Of a stretch of 64,000 nucleotides of DNA, positions 19,120 to 28,777 are shown piece after piece. The stretch covers positions 1 through 64,000 of the forward strand of contig JAPOSZ010000003.1 of the NCBI GenBank assembly GCA_026709415.1, written 5' to 3'. Positions within the stretch are counted from its first letter, which is position 1; each line of letters begins with the position of its first letter. Both the position numbers and the translations under genes were made by a program. A model generated the notes under the pieces. That model was not told where the DNA came from. It worked only from the letters and a program-made list of their open reading frames with translations, and did not search any database. The DNA comes from Flavobacteriaceae bacterium. Lineage in GTDB: Bacteria; Bacteroidota; Bacteroidia; Flavobacteriales; Flavobacteriaceae.

Positions 19120-19584
19120 CTATTGTTTACGGTTTTGAAATATTTTAAACGTCCCATCAGGATAAAGAAACACCACCTCGATAGGTTTATCCAATAAATC
19201 TAAATCCCTTTGATCAGCATTCTCCGTTAATAATTTGCTTGGATAAGTCGTTGGAGTTGGCGAGGTCATTTTATCTTTTACGTGTTGATTATCTTCATTT
19301 GAATTTTCATTGACAACTGGGTCTTCGACGCTAAACAAGTCATGAGGAAGATTTATATCACCTTTTCCTAAAAGTAGCCAATCAAGGGTGACATCGTCAA
19401 AAGCTTCGTGTATTTTTAAAAGAAAGTCCAAACTAGGTCGATTTCTTTTAGAAAAAACATGTGATAACAAAGAACGTTGCACACCAATTTTTTCACAAAG
19501 TTGAGAATTTGTCAAACCATAAGAATTCATAATGAGACGTATCCGATCCAATAAGTTATCTAGTTCGATCATGCTTGATTTCAA
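19120..19584 (-). CDS. XRE-type helix-turn-helix regulator
   Basis: 154 residues. The N-terminal 65 or so hold a lambda-repressor-like HTH (LTNSQLCEKIGVQRSLLSHVFSKRNRPSL) followed by LDWLLLGKGD, a common ending of this DNA-binding unit in Bacteroidota. The remainder is polar and low in complexity, with a short hydrophobic end (VVFLYPDGTFKIFQN). It probably represses its own promoter region upstream, where several similar short motifs are seen. Targets are unknown. Confidence 0.8.
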   Translation of the reverse strand: MKSSMIELDNLLDRIRLIMNSYGLTNSQLCEKIGVQRSLLSHVFSKRNRPSLDFLLKIHEAFDDVTLDWLLLGKGDINLPHDLFSVEDPVVNENSNEDNQHVKDKMTSPTPTTYPSKLLTENADQRDLDLLDKPIEVVFLYPDGTFKIFQNRKQ

Positions 19585-19889
19585 AGATAAACAATTGATA
19601 ACAACACTAAATTACAATTTTCAACAGTGATAATCCATTTGTATACACCTACTGATCGTGGTATCTGATAACTGCTAACCTCTCCAATCCCATCTTTTCT
19701 TATTAAAGAATAAGCCTAATTAACAAATGTTAACAATCGATGTACTTGTTTGTTTCTTTGGTCAGGTTCTTTAACGTAGATACAATAGCTCTCTTGATCA
19801 CTGTAGATACTTTTAATTCACAAATGATAACTACTATAATTTATAAATGTAAACAACTGAATAGCTTCATTGTTTAATTTTGAATTGTT
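19585..19889. promoter_or_regulatory. divergent promoter region
   Basis: A 305-bp region between the divergent XRE and M14 peptidase genes. On the plus strand, TGATAAC occurs near 19596, 19666 and 19825; GTAGATAC occurs twice near 19776 and 19803; TTAACA/TGTTAA form a small inverted repeat near 19722. TAATTTTG at 19875-19882 fits the -7 consensus, only 7 bp before the TTG start at 19890. The short repeats are candidate operator sites, unproven. Confidence 0.45.
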
Positions 19890-21023
19890 TTGAATAAATA
19901 TTTTTCAAATAATCAATCCATTCAATTCATTGAATTTTTAAAGTCGTTTTCTGATTTCAAAATCTCACCTATTGGTTATTCTGAAAACCATTCCCCTATT
20001 CTATTAATACAATTTGGAAGGGGGGATTATCCCGTTTTGATGTGGTCTCAAATGCATGGTAATGAACCCACCACTACATACGGAGTAAAATATCTCTTAG
20101 AATGGATAGCTGTTAATTCTTTATCATCATCAGAGAACTATAGAGATATTCAAACCATTATGTCTAATATTCAGGTTTCGATAATTCTTCAATTGAACCC
20201 TGATGGCGCGTTATTATACCAAAGAGAAAATTTTAATGGCATAGATTTGAATAGAGATGCACAATCATTATCTCAAGCCGAAAGTCAAATACTATATCAA
20301 CTTCATCAACAACAAGCTCCTGCATTAGCTTGTAATCTCCATGATCAACGGACTGTATTTGCTGCTGGCGTTGGCGGATATCCTGCAGCCATTTCTTTTT
20401 TAGCTCCTGCGGCCGATAAACAAAGAAACGTGACGCCAGCTAGAGCCATTGCTATGCATTACATCGTAGAAATGAGCAACCATCTTAACCAGTTTGTGCC
20501 AGAAAGGATCTCTAGATATTCTGATAGCTTTAATCGTCATTGTTTTGGAGATACTTTCACTAAATTAGGAACCCCAACCATTCTTTTTGAGGCTGGTTTT
20601 GTTCCTGGTGATTACCAGCGATACACCGCAGCTCAACTGATTTACCGATCACTGAAGTTTCTATTGAAAACCGCTTCGACTTCTCCACCAACATCTGGGA
20701 CTGATGACACTGAACAGTATCGTTTAATTCCGGAAAACAAAGTAGAGTATGCCGATTTACTTTTAAAAAATGTGAAAGTTAAAATCAATGATGAAGTTAG
20801 GCATTATCAAAAGTTGTATGTGTTATTAAAAGAACAAATGATCAATCAAAAAATTTTTTTTCTCCCAACAGTCGATCAATCGGATGATTTTGTATACAAA
20901 AAAGCGCACTTCACCATTGATTGTTCCCATAGGAATCCATTGGAAAGCATATCAAATCAGAATTTTATCCAAATTTTAGATGCTGACTTGAGTCAGTTCA
21001 TTCAAAGCCATCTAACGGTATAA
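19890..21023 (+). CDS. M14 family zinc carboxypeptidase-like protein
   Basis: 377 residues, peptidase M14 fold. Zinc ligands are visible as HGNEPTT (HxxE, near residues 55-61), and the substrate-site segment LNPDGALLYQRENFNGIDLNRDA-like lies near 105-127. A further His is in CNLHDQRTVF. There is no signal peptide, so it is probably cytoplasmic. The start is TTG: an in-frame TGA lies 9 bp upstream and no ATG precedes the motif. Substrate is unknown; relatives cleave C-terminal residues or cell-wall peptides. Confidence 0.8.
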   Translation: MNKYFSNNQSIQFIEFLKSFSDFKISPIGYSENHSPILLIQFGRGDYPVLMWSQMHGNEPTTTYGVKYLLEWIAVNSLSSSENYRDIQTIMSNIQVSIILQLNPDGALLYQRENFNGIDLNRDAQSLSQAESQILYQLHQQQAPALACNLHDQRTVFAAGVGGYPAAISFLAPAADKQRNVTPARAIAMHYIVEMSNHLNQFVPERISRYSDSFNRHCFGDTFTKLGTPTILFEAGFVPGDYQRYTAAQLIYRSLKFLLKTASTSPPTSGTDDTEQYRLIPENKVEYADLLLKNVKVKINDEVRHYQKLYVLLKEQMINQKIFFLPTVDQSDDFVYKKAHFTIDCSHRNPLESISNQNFIQILDADLSQFIQSHLTV

Positions 21024-21240
21024 TAATCAGAAAATTAGAGCGTTACCTAAAATCGGCTTTTTTGATATCTTTTTTCAAGTGAGCATCATAACCAACCATG
21101 TTTTTTGAAAATCGCAGGATTAAAGATATTTTAAATAAGTTTGCCAATGGAGAGTTTTAATGCTACTTGGATTGACAAAATATAGGTCATTTTTTTATAA
21201 TCTTGCCAAAATTTAGGCATTTAATTTATATTTTTACAAC

Positions 21241-21729
21241 ATGAAAATGGATAAAATCGATCACATTGATCATAAAATACTCGAATTTTTAGTTCAAAAT
21301 ACTAGAATTCCGTTCACTAAAATCTCAGAGGAGCTCAACGTTTCAACAGGAACGGTCCATGTCCGGGTGAAGAAGTTGATGGATTCTGGAGTGATTTTGG
21401 GAACAAACCTGAACTTAGATTACGTAAAGTTAGGTTTTCCGGTCGTTGCCTTTGTTGGCATTCATCTGGATAGAACCAACCGAAATTCGACAGATCTGGT
21501 CATGGAAAAGCTTAAAAAAATTCCATTTATAACTGTTGTTCAAGTAACTTTGGGGCCATATAATATTTTTTGTAAAATACGAGCGAAGGATACATTCCAC
21601 ATCAAGGAAATCATATATAAAATCGATGAAATCAATGGGATTTTGCGCACCGAGTCCTTTATTTCGATGGGAGAAGTTTTTAATGACAAAAGACGCTTAT
21701 TAGATTATATGTTTAGTTCTCTAAAATAA
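21241..21729 (+). CDS. Lrp/AsnC family regulator
   Basis: 162 residues. It has an N-terminal winged HTH (LEFLVQNTRIPFTKISEELNVSTGTVHVRVKKL) and a C-terminal RAM effector domain (VAFVGIHLDRTN to the end). Such proteins sense amino acids and act as octamers. Its stop is 3 bp before PEP carboxylase, so the two are almost certainly co-transcribed, hinting that the regulator may be linked to anaplerotic flux. A TATATTTT box with a TTG 21 bp upstream (21203) gives a Bacteroidota-type promoter and a very short leader. Confidence 0.9.
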   Translation: MKMDKIDHIDHKILEFLVQNTRIPFTKISEELNVSTGTVHVRVKKLMDSGVILGTNLNLDYVKLGFPVVAFVGIHLDRTNRNSTDLVMEKLKKIPFITVVQVTLGPYNIFCKIRAKDTFHIKEIIYKIDEINGILRTESFISMGEVFNDKRRLLDYMFSSLK

Positions 21730-21732
21730 AAC

Positions 21733-24339
21733 ATGGTTGACATTCAGAGTTATGATGAAGAGTCTAAACTAGAGCGATTTAAGGATGCGGTTCTTTCACA
21801 ATATCGAATTTTCAATAGTCTTTTTTTAACCCTACCATTTGATGACATTCGGAAAACCTCCATTTTGTTGCCCCTTTTTTATGATTTATGTAAAGTAGGG
21901 TATCAAGATGGCTTGAATCCAACTCAAATCGTTGACAATTTTTTCACTAAATTTTTACCTCATGCTAAAACGCAAGAGCAAATCGATTTGCTTTTTCGAT
22001 TCATTCAGTATATCGAACGTCAAATTGTTCTTTTTGATGCCATAGAAGATGCTGCATTTTACAAAATCAACAATCGGTATGGTAGAGGTTCGCTACGTCA
22101 TTTAAAGGAAGAAATTTTTGAAGTTGATAAACGTAAAGAAATACAACAATTTCTAAGTAGTTACAACATTCGAATAGTTCTTACAGCGCATCCCACACAG
22201 TTTTATCCCGATACGGTCCTTCTTTTGATTCATGACTTGAGTGAAGCCATCAAACAAGGTGATATCAATAAATGTCAAGAACTATTGATACAACTTGGAA
22301 TGACTCCTTTTTTTAAAAAGAAAAAACCCACTCCTTATGATGAAGCTATCAGTCTACTATGGTACTTGGAAAATGTTTTTTATCACTCGGCCAGTGCCAT
22401 CTGTAACTACATATCGGTTCATCTGTATGATAGCAAAATAATCGACAATCCGATCTATGATTTTGGATTTTGGCCAGGGGGAGATAGAGATGGCAACCCT
22501 TACGTCACCCCTGAAATCACACTAAAAACGGCGAATCGCTTAAGATTCTCGATTTTACGATGTTATTATAAAGATATCGTTGAGTTAAAAAAGAAAATTA
22601 CATTCCCAGGGGTTGATAATAAAGTGTTAGACCTCGAAAGGAAACTTTATTACCACTTATACGATTCTAACTCAGAAATTCAGATTTCTGCCCCTTATTT
22701 GTTGAAAAGTTTACAAAGTATTGTCATCGATTTAGAAAAACACCACAATAGTTTGTACATCGGTAAAGTCATCGATTTGGTGCATAAAGTAAAACTTTTT
22801 GGCACTCATTTTGCCAATTTAGATTTGAGACAAGATTCAAGAGTTCATCATAAAGTCTTTTTGGAGATTGTCAGCCATCCCAACATTTATTTGTACGTCG
22901 AAGGACTCGAGAGAAATTACGAAAGCCTTGAATTAGAGCAACGTCTAAAAATGTTATCGAATCTTAAAGGAGACATACCCCCATCGATTTTTAAAGACGA
23001 GATAACCCGGCATACCCTGGAATCCATTCGTTTGATGAAAAAAATACAAACATCAAACGGCGAACGGTCCTGTAACCGATATATTGTCAGCAACACCCAA
23101 TCTATTGAAAACATTCTTCAATTATTTGCTTTTTATCGTTTGTCTGGTTGGAAAGAACTTTCGGTCGATTTTATACCATTATTTGAAACCATCAATGATT
23201 TAAAAACCTCATTTTCAGTGATGAAGGGGTTGTACAGTAATCCAAATTACCGAAAGCATTTAAGGCATAGAAACAACCATCAGACCATTATGTTGGGCTT
23301 CTCTGATGGGACTAAAGATGGGGGATACCTCATGGCCAATTGGAGTATTTATTTGGCCAAGCAAGAATTGAGTCAGTTATCAAACAAATATGGACTGAAA
23401 GTCACCTTTTTTGATGGGAGAGGAGGGCCTCCCGCTAGAGGAGGGGGCAACACCCATCAGTTTTATGCTTCTAGAGGAAACAGTATCATGTCTGATGACA
23501 TCCAATTGACTATTCAGGGACAAACCATCAGTTCAAATTTTGGCAGCCTCGATTCTTCCCGATTTAATTTTGAACAATTATTGAGTGCAGGCGTTCGTAG
23601 TCGTCTGCTACTTGGAAAAGAAAACACCTTATCAAGAAGCAATCGAAATACTTTTGAAGAGTTGGCTATCAAGAGTTATCAAATATATAGCCAATTCAAA
23701 CAACACCCAAAGTTTGTTCCCTATCTACAAAGGATGTCTACCTTACCATATTATGCCAAAACTAATATAGGCAGTCGACCCGCTAAAAGAGGAGCCTCGG
23801 AAAAATTTATTTTTGAAGATTTAAGAGCTATTCCTTTTGTTGGTAGTTGGAGTTTATTAAAACAAAATGTGCCAGGATTTTATGGTGTTGGATCAGCGAT
23901 CAATGAATTCAAAAAAAGAAAGCGATTGAAAAGAGTTGTCAAGCTCTTTGACGAATCGAGATTTTTCAGAACGCTAGTGTTCAATAGTATGATGAGTTTA
24001 ACAAAATCTTTTTTTGATCTCACGGCTTACATGAAAGAGGATGAAGAATTTGGTGAGTTTTGGCAAATGATTTATAATGAATACGAATTAACCAGAAGCC
24101 TCCTTTTAGAAATAACTGGATTTAACACCTTAATGGAGTATGAAGCGGCGGGAAAAGCATCGATCAAAGTTCGAGAAGATATTGCTCTTCCATTATTGAC
24201 CATACAACAGTATGCTTTAAAAAAAGTCAATCAATTTTATAGAAACAACACCTTAAATCGAAAGAATATTAAAATTCTAGAAAAACTGGTGGTGCGCTCT
24301 TTATTTGGAAACATTAATGCGAGCCGAAACTCTGCATAG
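21733..24339 (+). CDS. ppc: phosphoenolpyruvate carboxylase
   Basis: Anaplerotic enzyme: PEP plus bicarbonate to oxaloacetate. 868 residues, as usual for the Bacteroidota form. Key segments are VLTAHPTQF (catalytic His near residue 156), WPGGDRDGNPYVTPEIT (near 248-264), GFSDGTKDGGYLMANW and FFDGRGGPPARGGG. The last two differ from the enterobacterial GYSDS and FHGRGG forms, but the GRGG loop and essential charged residues are kept. It follows an Lrp-type regulator by 3 bp and overlaps the convergent aroB end by 26 bp. Confidence 0.93.
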   Translation: MVDIQSYDEESKLERFKDAVLSQYRIFNSLFLTLPFDDIRKTSILLPLFYDLCKVGYQDGLNPTQIVDNFFTKFLPHAKTQEQIDLLFRFIQYIERQIVLFDAIEDAAFYKINNRYGRGSLRHLKEEIFEVDKRKEIQQFLSSYNIRIVLTAHPTQFYPDTVLLLIHDLSEAIKQGDINKCQELLIQLGMTPFFKKKKPTPYDEAISLLWYLENVFYHSASAICNYISVHLYDSKIIDNPIYDFGFWPGGDRDGNPYVTPEITLKTANRLRFSILRCYYKDIVELKKKITFPGVDNKVLDLERKLYYHLYDSNSEIQISAPYLLKSLQSIVIDLEKHHNSLYIGKVIDLVHKVKLFGTHFANLDLRQDSRVHHKVFLEIVSHPNIYLYVEGLERNYESLELEQRLKMLSNLKGDIPPSIFKDEITRHTLESIRLMKKIQTSNGERSCNRYIVSNTQSIENILQLFAFYRLSGWKELSVDFIPLFETINDLKTSFSVMKGLYSNPNYRKHLRHRNNHQTIMLGFSDGTKDGGYLMANWSIYLAKQELSQLSNKYGLKVTFFDGRGGPPARGGGNTHQFYASRGNSIMSDDIQLTIQGQTISSNFGSLDSSRFNFEQLLSAGVRSRLLLGKENTLSRSNRNTFEELAIKSYQIYSQFKQHPKFVPYLQRMSTLPYYAKTNIGSRPAKRGASEKFIFEDLRAIPFVGSWSLLKQNVPGFYGVGSAINEFKKRKRLKRVVKLFDESRFFRTLVFNSMMSLTKSFFDLTAYMKEDEEFGEFWQMIYNEYELTRSLLLEITGFNTLMEYEAAGKASIKVREDIALPLLTIQQYALKKVNQFYRNNTLNRKNIKILEKLVVRSLFGNINASRNSA

Positions 24340-25387
24340 AATAATAATCGAAAGCTTCATCAATCATCGAATCATCAACAACAACCATGTCTTTTTTTGC
24401 TTTTCCAATGGCCTCTAGTAAAGCGAATTGAACCACTCCTTCTTGATTTTTTTTATCGTGTTTTAATAAGTCAATAATTTTCTTTTGCTGACTTTTTGAA
24501 ATTTTTACTGGCTTATAAAAACGTTGAAACGTTTCCGTGATTTCTTCTAAGGCAGAAGGACTCAACGTTAAGAGTTTGCTGGACATATAGGATTCTAAGA
24601 TCATCCCTATAACAATTGCTTCACCGTGTAATAAATAAGCGTCTTGTTTTGAAGAAAGAAAATAAGACTCTATGGCATGTCCAAGAGTATGACCAAAATT
24701 TAAAATCTTTCGTTGGCCTTTTTCATATTTATCTGAAGAAACGATTTCTGATTTGATATATATCGATTGTTCGATTTGATTGGTAATAAATAACGAATCG
24801 ATGGGGCTTCCCTTTTTTAATGCTTTCCAATAATTCTCATCTTGAATTAAAGCACTTTTAAGCATTTCAGCATATCCACTGAATAATTCTCTTTGATTCA
24901 GCGTTTTTAAAAATTCAGGAAGAATGATGACCATTGCAGCATCGGTTATGGTGCCAATCTGATTCTTTAATAACTCAAAGTTGATTCCTGTTTTACCACC
25001 AACCGAGGCGTCCGCCATTCCCAATAATGAGGTTGGAATGTTATAAAATGAAATTCCTCTTTTGTATACGGATGCCACAAATCCTCCCAAGTCGGTAATC
25101 ATACCTCCTCCCAAATTGATGAGATAACTATGACGATCTGCCGCGTGTTGAGATAATGTTTTCCAGATGGACTGACATGTTTTGAGCGATTTGCTCTTTT
25201 CTCCTGGGGGTACTTCAATGACCATCAGATTTTCAAGGGAAGGACACTTTTTAAGCAAGACATCCAAACAGTGTGTTTTCGTATTAGAATCGACCAGAAT
25301 AAAACCTATGGAATGCTTTTTATTATCAATCCTATGGATGAATCTTTGAATTGCATGAGTGGTATAAAAAACATTTGAAGGACTCAT
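24314..25387 (-). CDS. aroB: 3-dehydroquinate synthase
   Basis: Second step of the shikimate pathway: DAHP to 3-dehydroquinate, NAD- and Zn-dependent. The NAD/substrate region GGGMITDLGGFVASVYKRG and the run PTSLLGMADASVGGKTGIN lie near residues 93-138. Metal-binding FGHTLGHAIE and HGEAIVIGM follow. The 357-residue length is right. The overlap with ppc is tail to tail only. It is divergent from the proline dehydrogenase gene, an arrangement common in Bacteroidota. Confidence 0.95.
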   Translation of the reverse strand: MSPSNVFYTTHAIQRFIHRIDNKKHSIGFILVDSNTKTHCLDVLLKKCPSLENLMVIEVPPGEKSKSLKTCQSIWKTLSQHAADRHSYLINLGGGMITDLGGFVASVYKRGISFYNIPTSLLGMADASVGGKTGINFELLKNQIGTITDAAMVIILPEFLKTLNQRELFSGYAEMLKSALIQDENYWKALKKGSPIDSLFITNQIEQSIYIKSEIVSSDKYEKGQRKILNFGHTLGHAIESYFLSSKQDAYLLHGEAIVIGMILESYMSSKLLTLSPSALEEITETFQRFYKPVKISKSQQKKIIDLLKHDKKNQEGVVQFALLEAIGKAKKDMVVVDDSMIDEAFDYYSMQSFGSH

Positions 25388-25460
25388 AAAATCATTGATT
25401 CGGATTCACAGCAACAAGAGGACAAAGATACGTTTATAGATATACTCGATGAGTTCTTGA

Positions 25461-26672
25461 ATGAGGAATCAAATTATCTTTGAATTCAATAACCAACTTG
25501 TGGCTATCTTCAATAACACTCAAGAAATATTCAAAGACAAATCAAATTGGCAACTCCGAAAAGAATACTGGTTGTCAAAATTTCTTTTCAACAAAAGAAT
25601 AATAAATATCGATGTTCATCTGATTGATAAACTCTTTCAATCTAAAATTCCCCTTCATTGGTTGATCGGTCCTTCTATTTATAAAAAATTCTGTTCTGGC
25701 GGTTCCATTGAATCGGCTCTCCAAATAGTCGATCAAAATTGGAGTCAAAAGATTTATTCATACATCGGTTATGCCATTGAAGGCCATCAAGATGAAGATA
25801 GTTTTGATCTAAACTTGAAACAGATTTTAAATGAAATAGACCATATTGATTTGCACCATGGGTTAAAGTTCATTGTTTTTAAACCCACTTCTTTGGGACG
25901 TTCCAAGTTATTCGAATTAGTACAAATTGGAAAACAGCTCACTGATGATCAATTGATTGAATGGAGTAGGATAAAACAAAGATTTAATCAAATATCAGAA
26001 AAATGTTTTAATAAAAAAGCCTATTTATTGATTGATGCGGAAGAAACATGGATTCAGAAATCAATCGATCATTTAACTTTTGATTTGATGAAAAAACACA
26101 ACACAAAAGAACCTATTGTTTACACAACGGTTCAGATGTATCGAAAAGATGGATTGAAAAAATTAAACGAGTTGAAACATTTAGCTCAATCCAATGATGT
26201 CATAGTCGGTGTTAAATTGGTAAGGGGCGCTTACATAGAAAAAGAAAATCAGCGAGCATTGACTCAAGGGGTAGAAAGTCCCATTTGTGATTCAAAAAAA
26301 CAAACCGATGAAAACTTTCACCAAGGGATAAAGTTCATGATGAATAATCTAGATTGTTTGAGTTTGTTTCTTGGGACACACGATGAAAAAAGTACTCAGC
26401 TTTGCATGGATTTAATATCTCAATACCATATCGATAAGCAGCATCCCAGAATTTGGTTTTCTCAACTTTATGGGATGAGCCATCATATTACATATGGATT
26501 GGCTACTCAAGGATTTAAAACCGTTCAATATATTCCCTATGGGCCTCTAAAAGAAATCATTCCTTATTTACTCAGAAGAGCTCAAGAAAACTCTTCAGTC
26601 CTTAGTCAAGCTTCTAGGGACATCAATTTAATAAAACAAGAGCTTAAAAGACGAAAAAGAACTAAATGGTAA
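25461..26672 (+). CDS. proline dehydrogenase family protein
   Basis: FAD enzyme that oxidises proline to pyrroline-5-carboxylate; 403 residues, the stand-alone PutA-like form. The barrel shows VGVKLVRGAYIEKENQRA, FLGTHDEKS, FSQLYGMSHHITYGLA and the closing YLLRRAQENSSV, all characteristic of the proline oxidase fold. No P5C dehydrogenase gene is adjacent. The start at 25461 overlaps no neighbour. Relatives can act on hydroxyproline; proline is the default assumption. Confidence 0.9.
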   Translation: MRNQIIFEFNNQLVAIFNNTQEIFKDKSNWQLRKEYWLSKFLFNKRIINIDVHLIDKLFQSKIPLHWLIGPSIYKKFCSGGSIESALQIVDQNWSQKIYSYIGYAIEGHQDEDSFDLNLKQILNEIDHIDLHHGLKFIVFKPTSLGRSKLFELVQIGKQLTDDQLIEWSRIKQRFNQISEKCFNKKAYLLIDAEETWIQKSIDHLTFDLMKKHNTKEPIVYTTVQMYRKDGLKKLNELKHLAQSNDVIVGVKLVRGAYIEKENQRALTQGVESPICDSKKQTDENFHQGIKFMMNNLDCLSLFLGTHDEKSTQLCMDLISQYHIDKQHPRIWFSQLYGMSHHITYGLATQGFKTVQYIPYGPLKEIIPYLLRRAQENSSVLSQASRDINLIKQELKRRKRTKW

Positions 26673-26710
26673 ATGTTCTTGTCATTCTATGTTTTATCAT
26701 TAAATAACAA

Positions 26711-27061
26711 CTAAAAACCCTCGATTTTTCTGATGACTATGCGATGTTTGCAGTTTTCTATATCCAAGAATTGAATCTCTTGGTACTCGATACGATATAG
26801 ATTACAGGAGTCCCGATTGGTGATGCTTTTTGAAAACACTACTTTCCCATTGTTAATCACGCGGCGTATCAGACTATCGCTGACCATTTGATTTGGTTTG
26901 GTTTGGAATTCGATTAAAGATTTTGACAAGAGACTCGTTTTGACTCTCGCTTGAGGGCCGTAATGAAACTGAGCGTCTTTTTGTTTCCATATGAAAACCA
27001 GAATAATCAAACCCATTAAAAAGCCAAAAGCATATAAAGTAAAGCGATTTAAAAAATTCAT
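26711..27061 (-). CDS. DUF4258-like membrane-anchored protein
   Basis: 116 residues: one N-terminal membrane segment (about 8-25) and a soluble domain with HYGPQARVKTSL, RRVINNGKVVFSKS and a C-terminal CKHRIVIRKI. The pattern resembles DUF4258 proteins that sit beside tsaE in Bacteroidota. Function unknown. It lies 6 bp after tsaE on the same strand, so they are co-transcribed. Confidence 0.65.
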   Translation of the reverse strand: MNFLNRFTLYAFGFLMGLIILVFIWKQKDAQFHYGPQARVKTSLLSKSLIEFQTKPNQMVSDSLIRRVINNGKVVFSKSITNRDSCNLYRIEYQEIQFLDIENCKHRIVIRKIEGF

Positions 27062-27067
27062 TGTTTC

Positions 27068-27475
27068 TTATTTTAATTGCTTGATTTTTCTTTTGAACTC
27101 ATTGATGGTATTTAATTGAAAATGATGCATTTGCTGAGGCAGTATTTCTTGAACATTTTCTCCCCATTCAATCAAATTCAAATAAGCTATTTCAAATAAA
27201 TCTAAAAATCCCAAATCTAGTACTTCATCTATTTTTTTTATACGATAAAAATCAAAGTGATATATGATACCACTTAAAGATTCATATTGATTCATGATTG
27301 AAAAAGTCGGGCTTTGAACCATCGATGTAACACCTAGTTTTTCACAAATTGATTTAATTAAAGTTGTTTTACCAGCCCCCAATTCCCCATCAATTCTAAT
27401 AATGTTGTGTTTGGCTTTTTTTAGGATTTCAATGACAATTTGATTGATGTCATCGATATGATAAATTTTTTCCAT
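27068..27475 (-). CDS. tsaE: tRNA threonylcarbamoyladenosine biosynthesis ATPase TsaE
   Basis: P-loop ATPase needed, with TsaB, TsaC and TsaD, to make t6A37 in ANN-decoding tRNAs. 135 residues. Walker A GELGAGKTTLIKS is near residues 25-37; the family segment SPTFSIMNQYES follows, with HFDFYRI and LIEWGENVQ. It is divergent from the HD-domain hydrolase and followed by a small DUF4258-like gene. Confidence 0.93.
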   Translation of the reverse strand: MEKIYHIDDINQIVIEILKKAKHNIIRIDGELGAGKTTLIKSICEKLGVTSMVQSPTFSIMNQYESLSGIIYHFDFYRIKKIDEVLDLGFLDLFEIAYLNLIEWGENVQEILPQQMHHFQLNTINEFKRKIKQLK

Positions 27476-27538
27476 AAGGGTTGTGAAAATAAAACTTTAA
27501 TATATCTGATGTTGACTGTTTTAAATTTGTGAATTAAT

Positions 27539-28747
27539 ATGGAAAGTCATACCTTGATTAAGGACCCTTTGTACGGATTTGTACAAGTAACCGATCCTCT
27601 CATCAAATCGGTTATTGAGCATCCTTATTTTCAGCGTCTTAGAAGAATCAAACAAATGGGAATGGCCGATTTTGTGTTTCCAGGGGCAACCCATACCAGA
27701 TTTCAACATTCCATCGGCTCTATGTATTTGGCCCAAAAAGCCATCAATACGCTGAAAAGAAAAAACATTCCAATTTCAAAATCAGAACAACAAGGATTAC
27801 AACTGGCGGCGCTATTGCATGACATAGGACACGGCCCCTTCTCTCATAGCAGTGAAACTTTATTTTTTCCAAAGACTTCACACGAGTCCATAACGTATCA
27901 AGTGGTGGAATTATTAAACCAAGAATATGGCGGTGAATTAACTATTGCATTGTCCATTTTAAAAGGCGATTATCCTAAAAAATATTTAAACCAGTTGATT
28001 GTTAGTCAGATCGATCTAGATCGATTGGATTTTCTCAATCGAGACCGATACTTTACAGGGGTATCAGGCGTCAATTTTGATGTGGATCGAATCATCGAAA
28101 TGCTCGATATTTTCGAAAACAATTTGGTTTATGATTTTAAAAGCCTTCATACCCTTGAAAAGTTTTTATTCGATCGAAGGTTCATGAAGCTACAGGTTTA
28201 TGGTCATAAAAATAATATTTTGGCCGATTTGTTATTAGAAAAAATGTGGACAAGATTCAAACAGGTAGAACTGAATACTAAATTTCTGTTACCAAAATTT
28301 TCGTTTTGGTTTTCACAAACAAACAAGTTAAATGATTCACAAATTTCCCAACAAATGGTTCATGAGTTTTTAAAGTTGGATGACTCAGATATGATTCAAC
28401 TATGGAAATTGGGAAAAGCTCATCCTGATAAAACGCTTCAATTATTATGTAACAGTTTATTGGATCGAAAATTTCCTAAAATCCAATTATCTCAATCTCA
28501 TCCGTTTGATAAGGTCATCGATAAGTATAAAAGTCAGCTGGAGGCTTGGCAACAAGATAAAGAGTTGTCTTCTTATTTTGTTTTTGCTGGTCATGTAAAA
28601 AGTTTGACGTATAGCCCACGAAAAGATAAAGTTCTTGTGAAGCTTAAAAAAGATGAGTCTAAACCACTTCACGAGCTAGTCAAATACCTCAAATCCTATT
28701 ATTTTTCTGAAGACCTACGCATCCATTACATATGCCATCAAAAATAA
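27539..28747 (+). CDS. HD-domain phosphohydrolase (SAMHD1/dNTPase-like)
   Basis: 402 residues. The HD metal site is visible: H in TRFQHSIGSMYLA, HD in LAALLHDIGHGPFSHSSE, and the distal D in SQIDLDRLDFLNRD. The order matches deoxynucleoside triphosphate triphosphohydrolases and their relatives. It starts with KDPLYGFVQV, the usual Bacteroidota form. In this phylum the gene regularly precedes lpxD, as here (30-bp gap). The exact nucleotide substrate is not shown by sequence. Confidence 0.9.
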   Translation: MESHTLIKDPLYGFVQVTDPLIKSVIEHPYFQRLRRIKQMGMADFVFPGATHTRFQHSIGSMYLAQKAINTLKRKNIPISKSEQQGLQLAALLHDIGHGPFSHSSETLFFPKTSHESITYQVVELLNQEYGGELTIALSILKGDYPKKYLNQLIVSQIDLDRLDFLNRDRYFTGVSGVNFDVDRIIEMLDIFENNLVYDFKSLHTLEKFLFDRRFMKLQVYGHKNNILADLLLEKMWTRFKQVELNTKFLLPKFSFWFSQTNKLNDSQISQQMVHEFLKLDDSDMIQLWKLGKAHPDKTLQLLCNSLLDRKFPKIQLSQSHPFDKVIDKYKSQLEAWQQDKELSSYFVFAGHVKSLTYSPRKDKVLVKLKKDESKPLHELVKYLKSYYFSEDLRIHYICHQK

Positions 28748-28765
28748 TCCCTATGTTTAAACTTT

Positions 28766-28773
28766 TATATTTG
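28766..28773 (+). promoter_or_regulatory. -7 box for the lpxD operon
   Basis: TATATTTG is a perfect TAnnTTTG match, 5 bp before the GTG start of lpxD at 28778. Transcription would begin on or just before the start codon. There is no clear TTG 19-21 bp upstream. Confidence 0.5.
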
Positions 28774-28777
28774 CAAC

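Noticed and set aside
21733..24339. PEP carboxylase as a degenerate or inactive enzyme because of FFDGRGG and TAHPTQ
   Set aside because: These are the expected variants of the Bacteroidota branch; the catalytic His and GRGG loop are preserved and the frame is intact.
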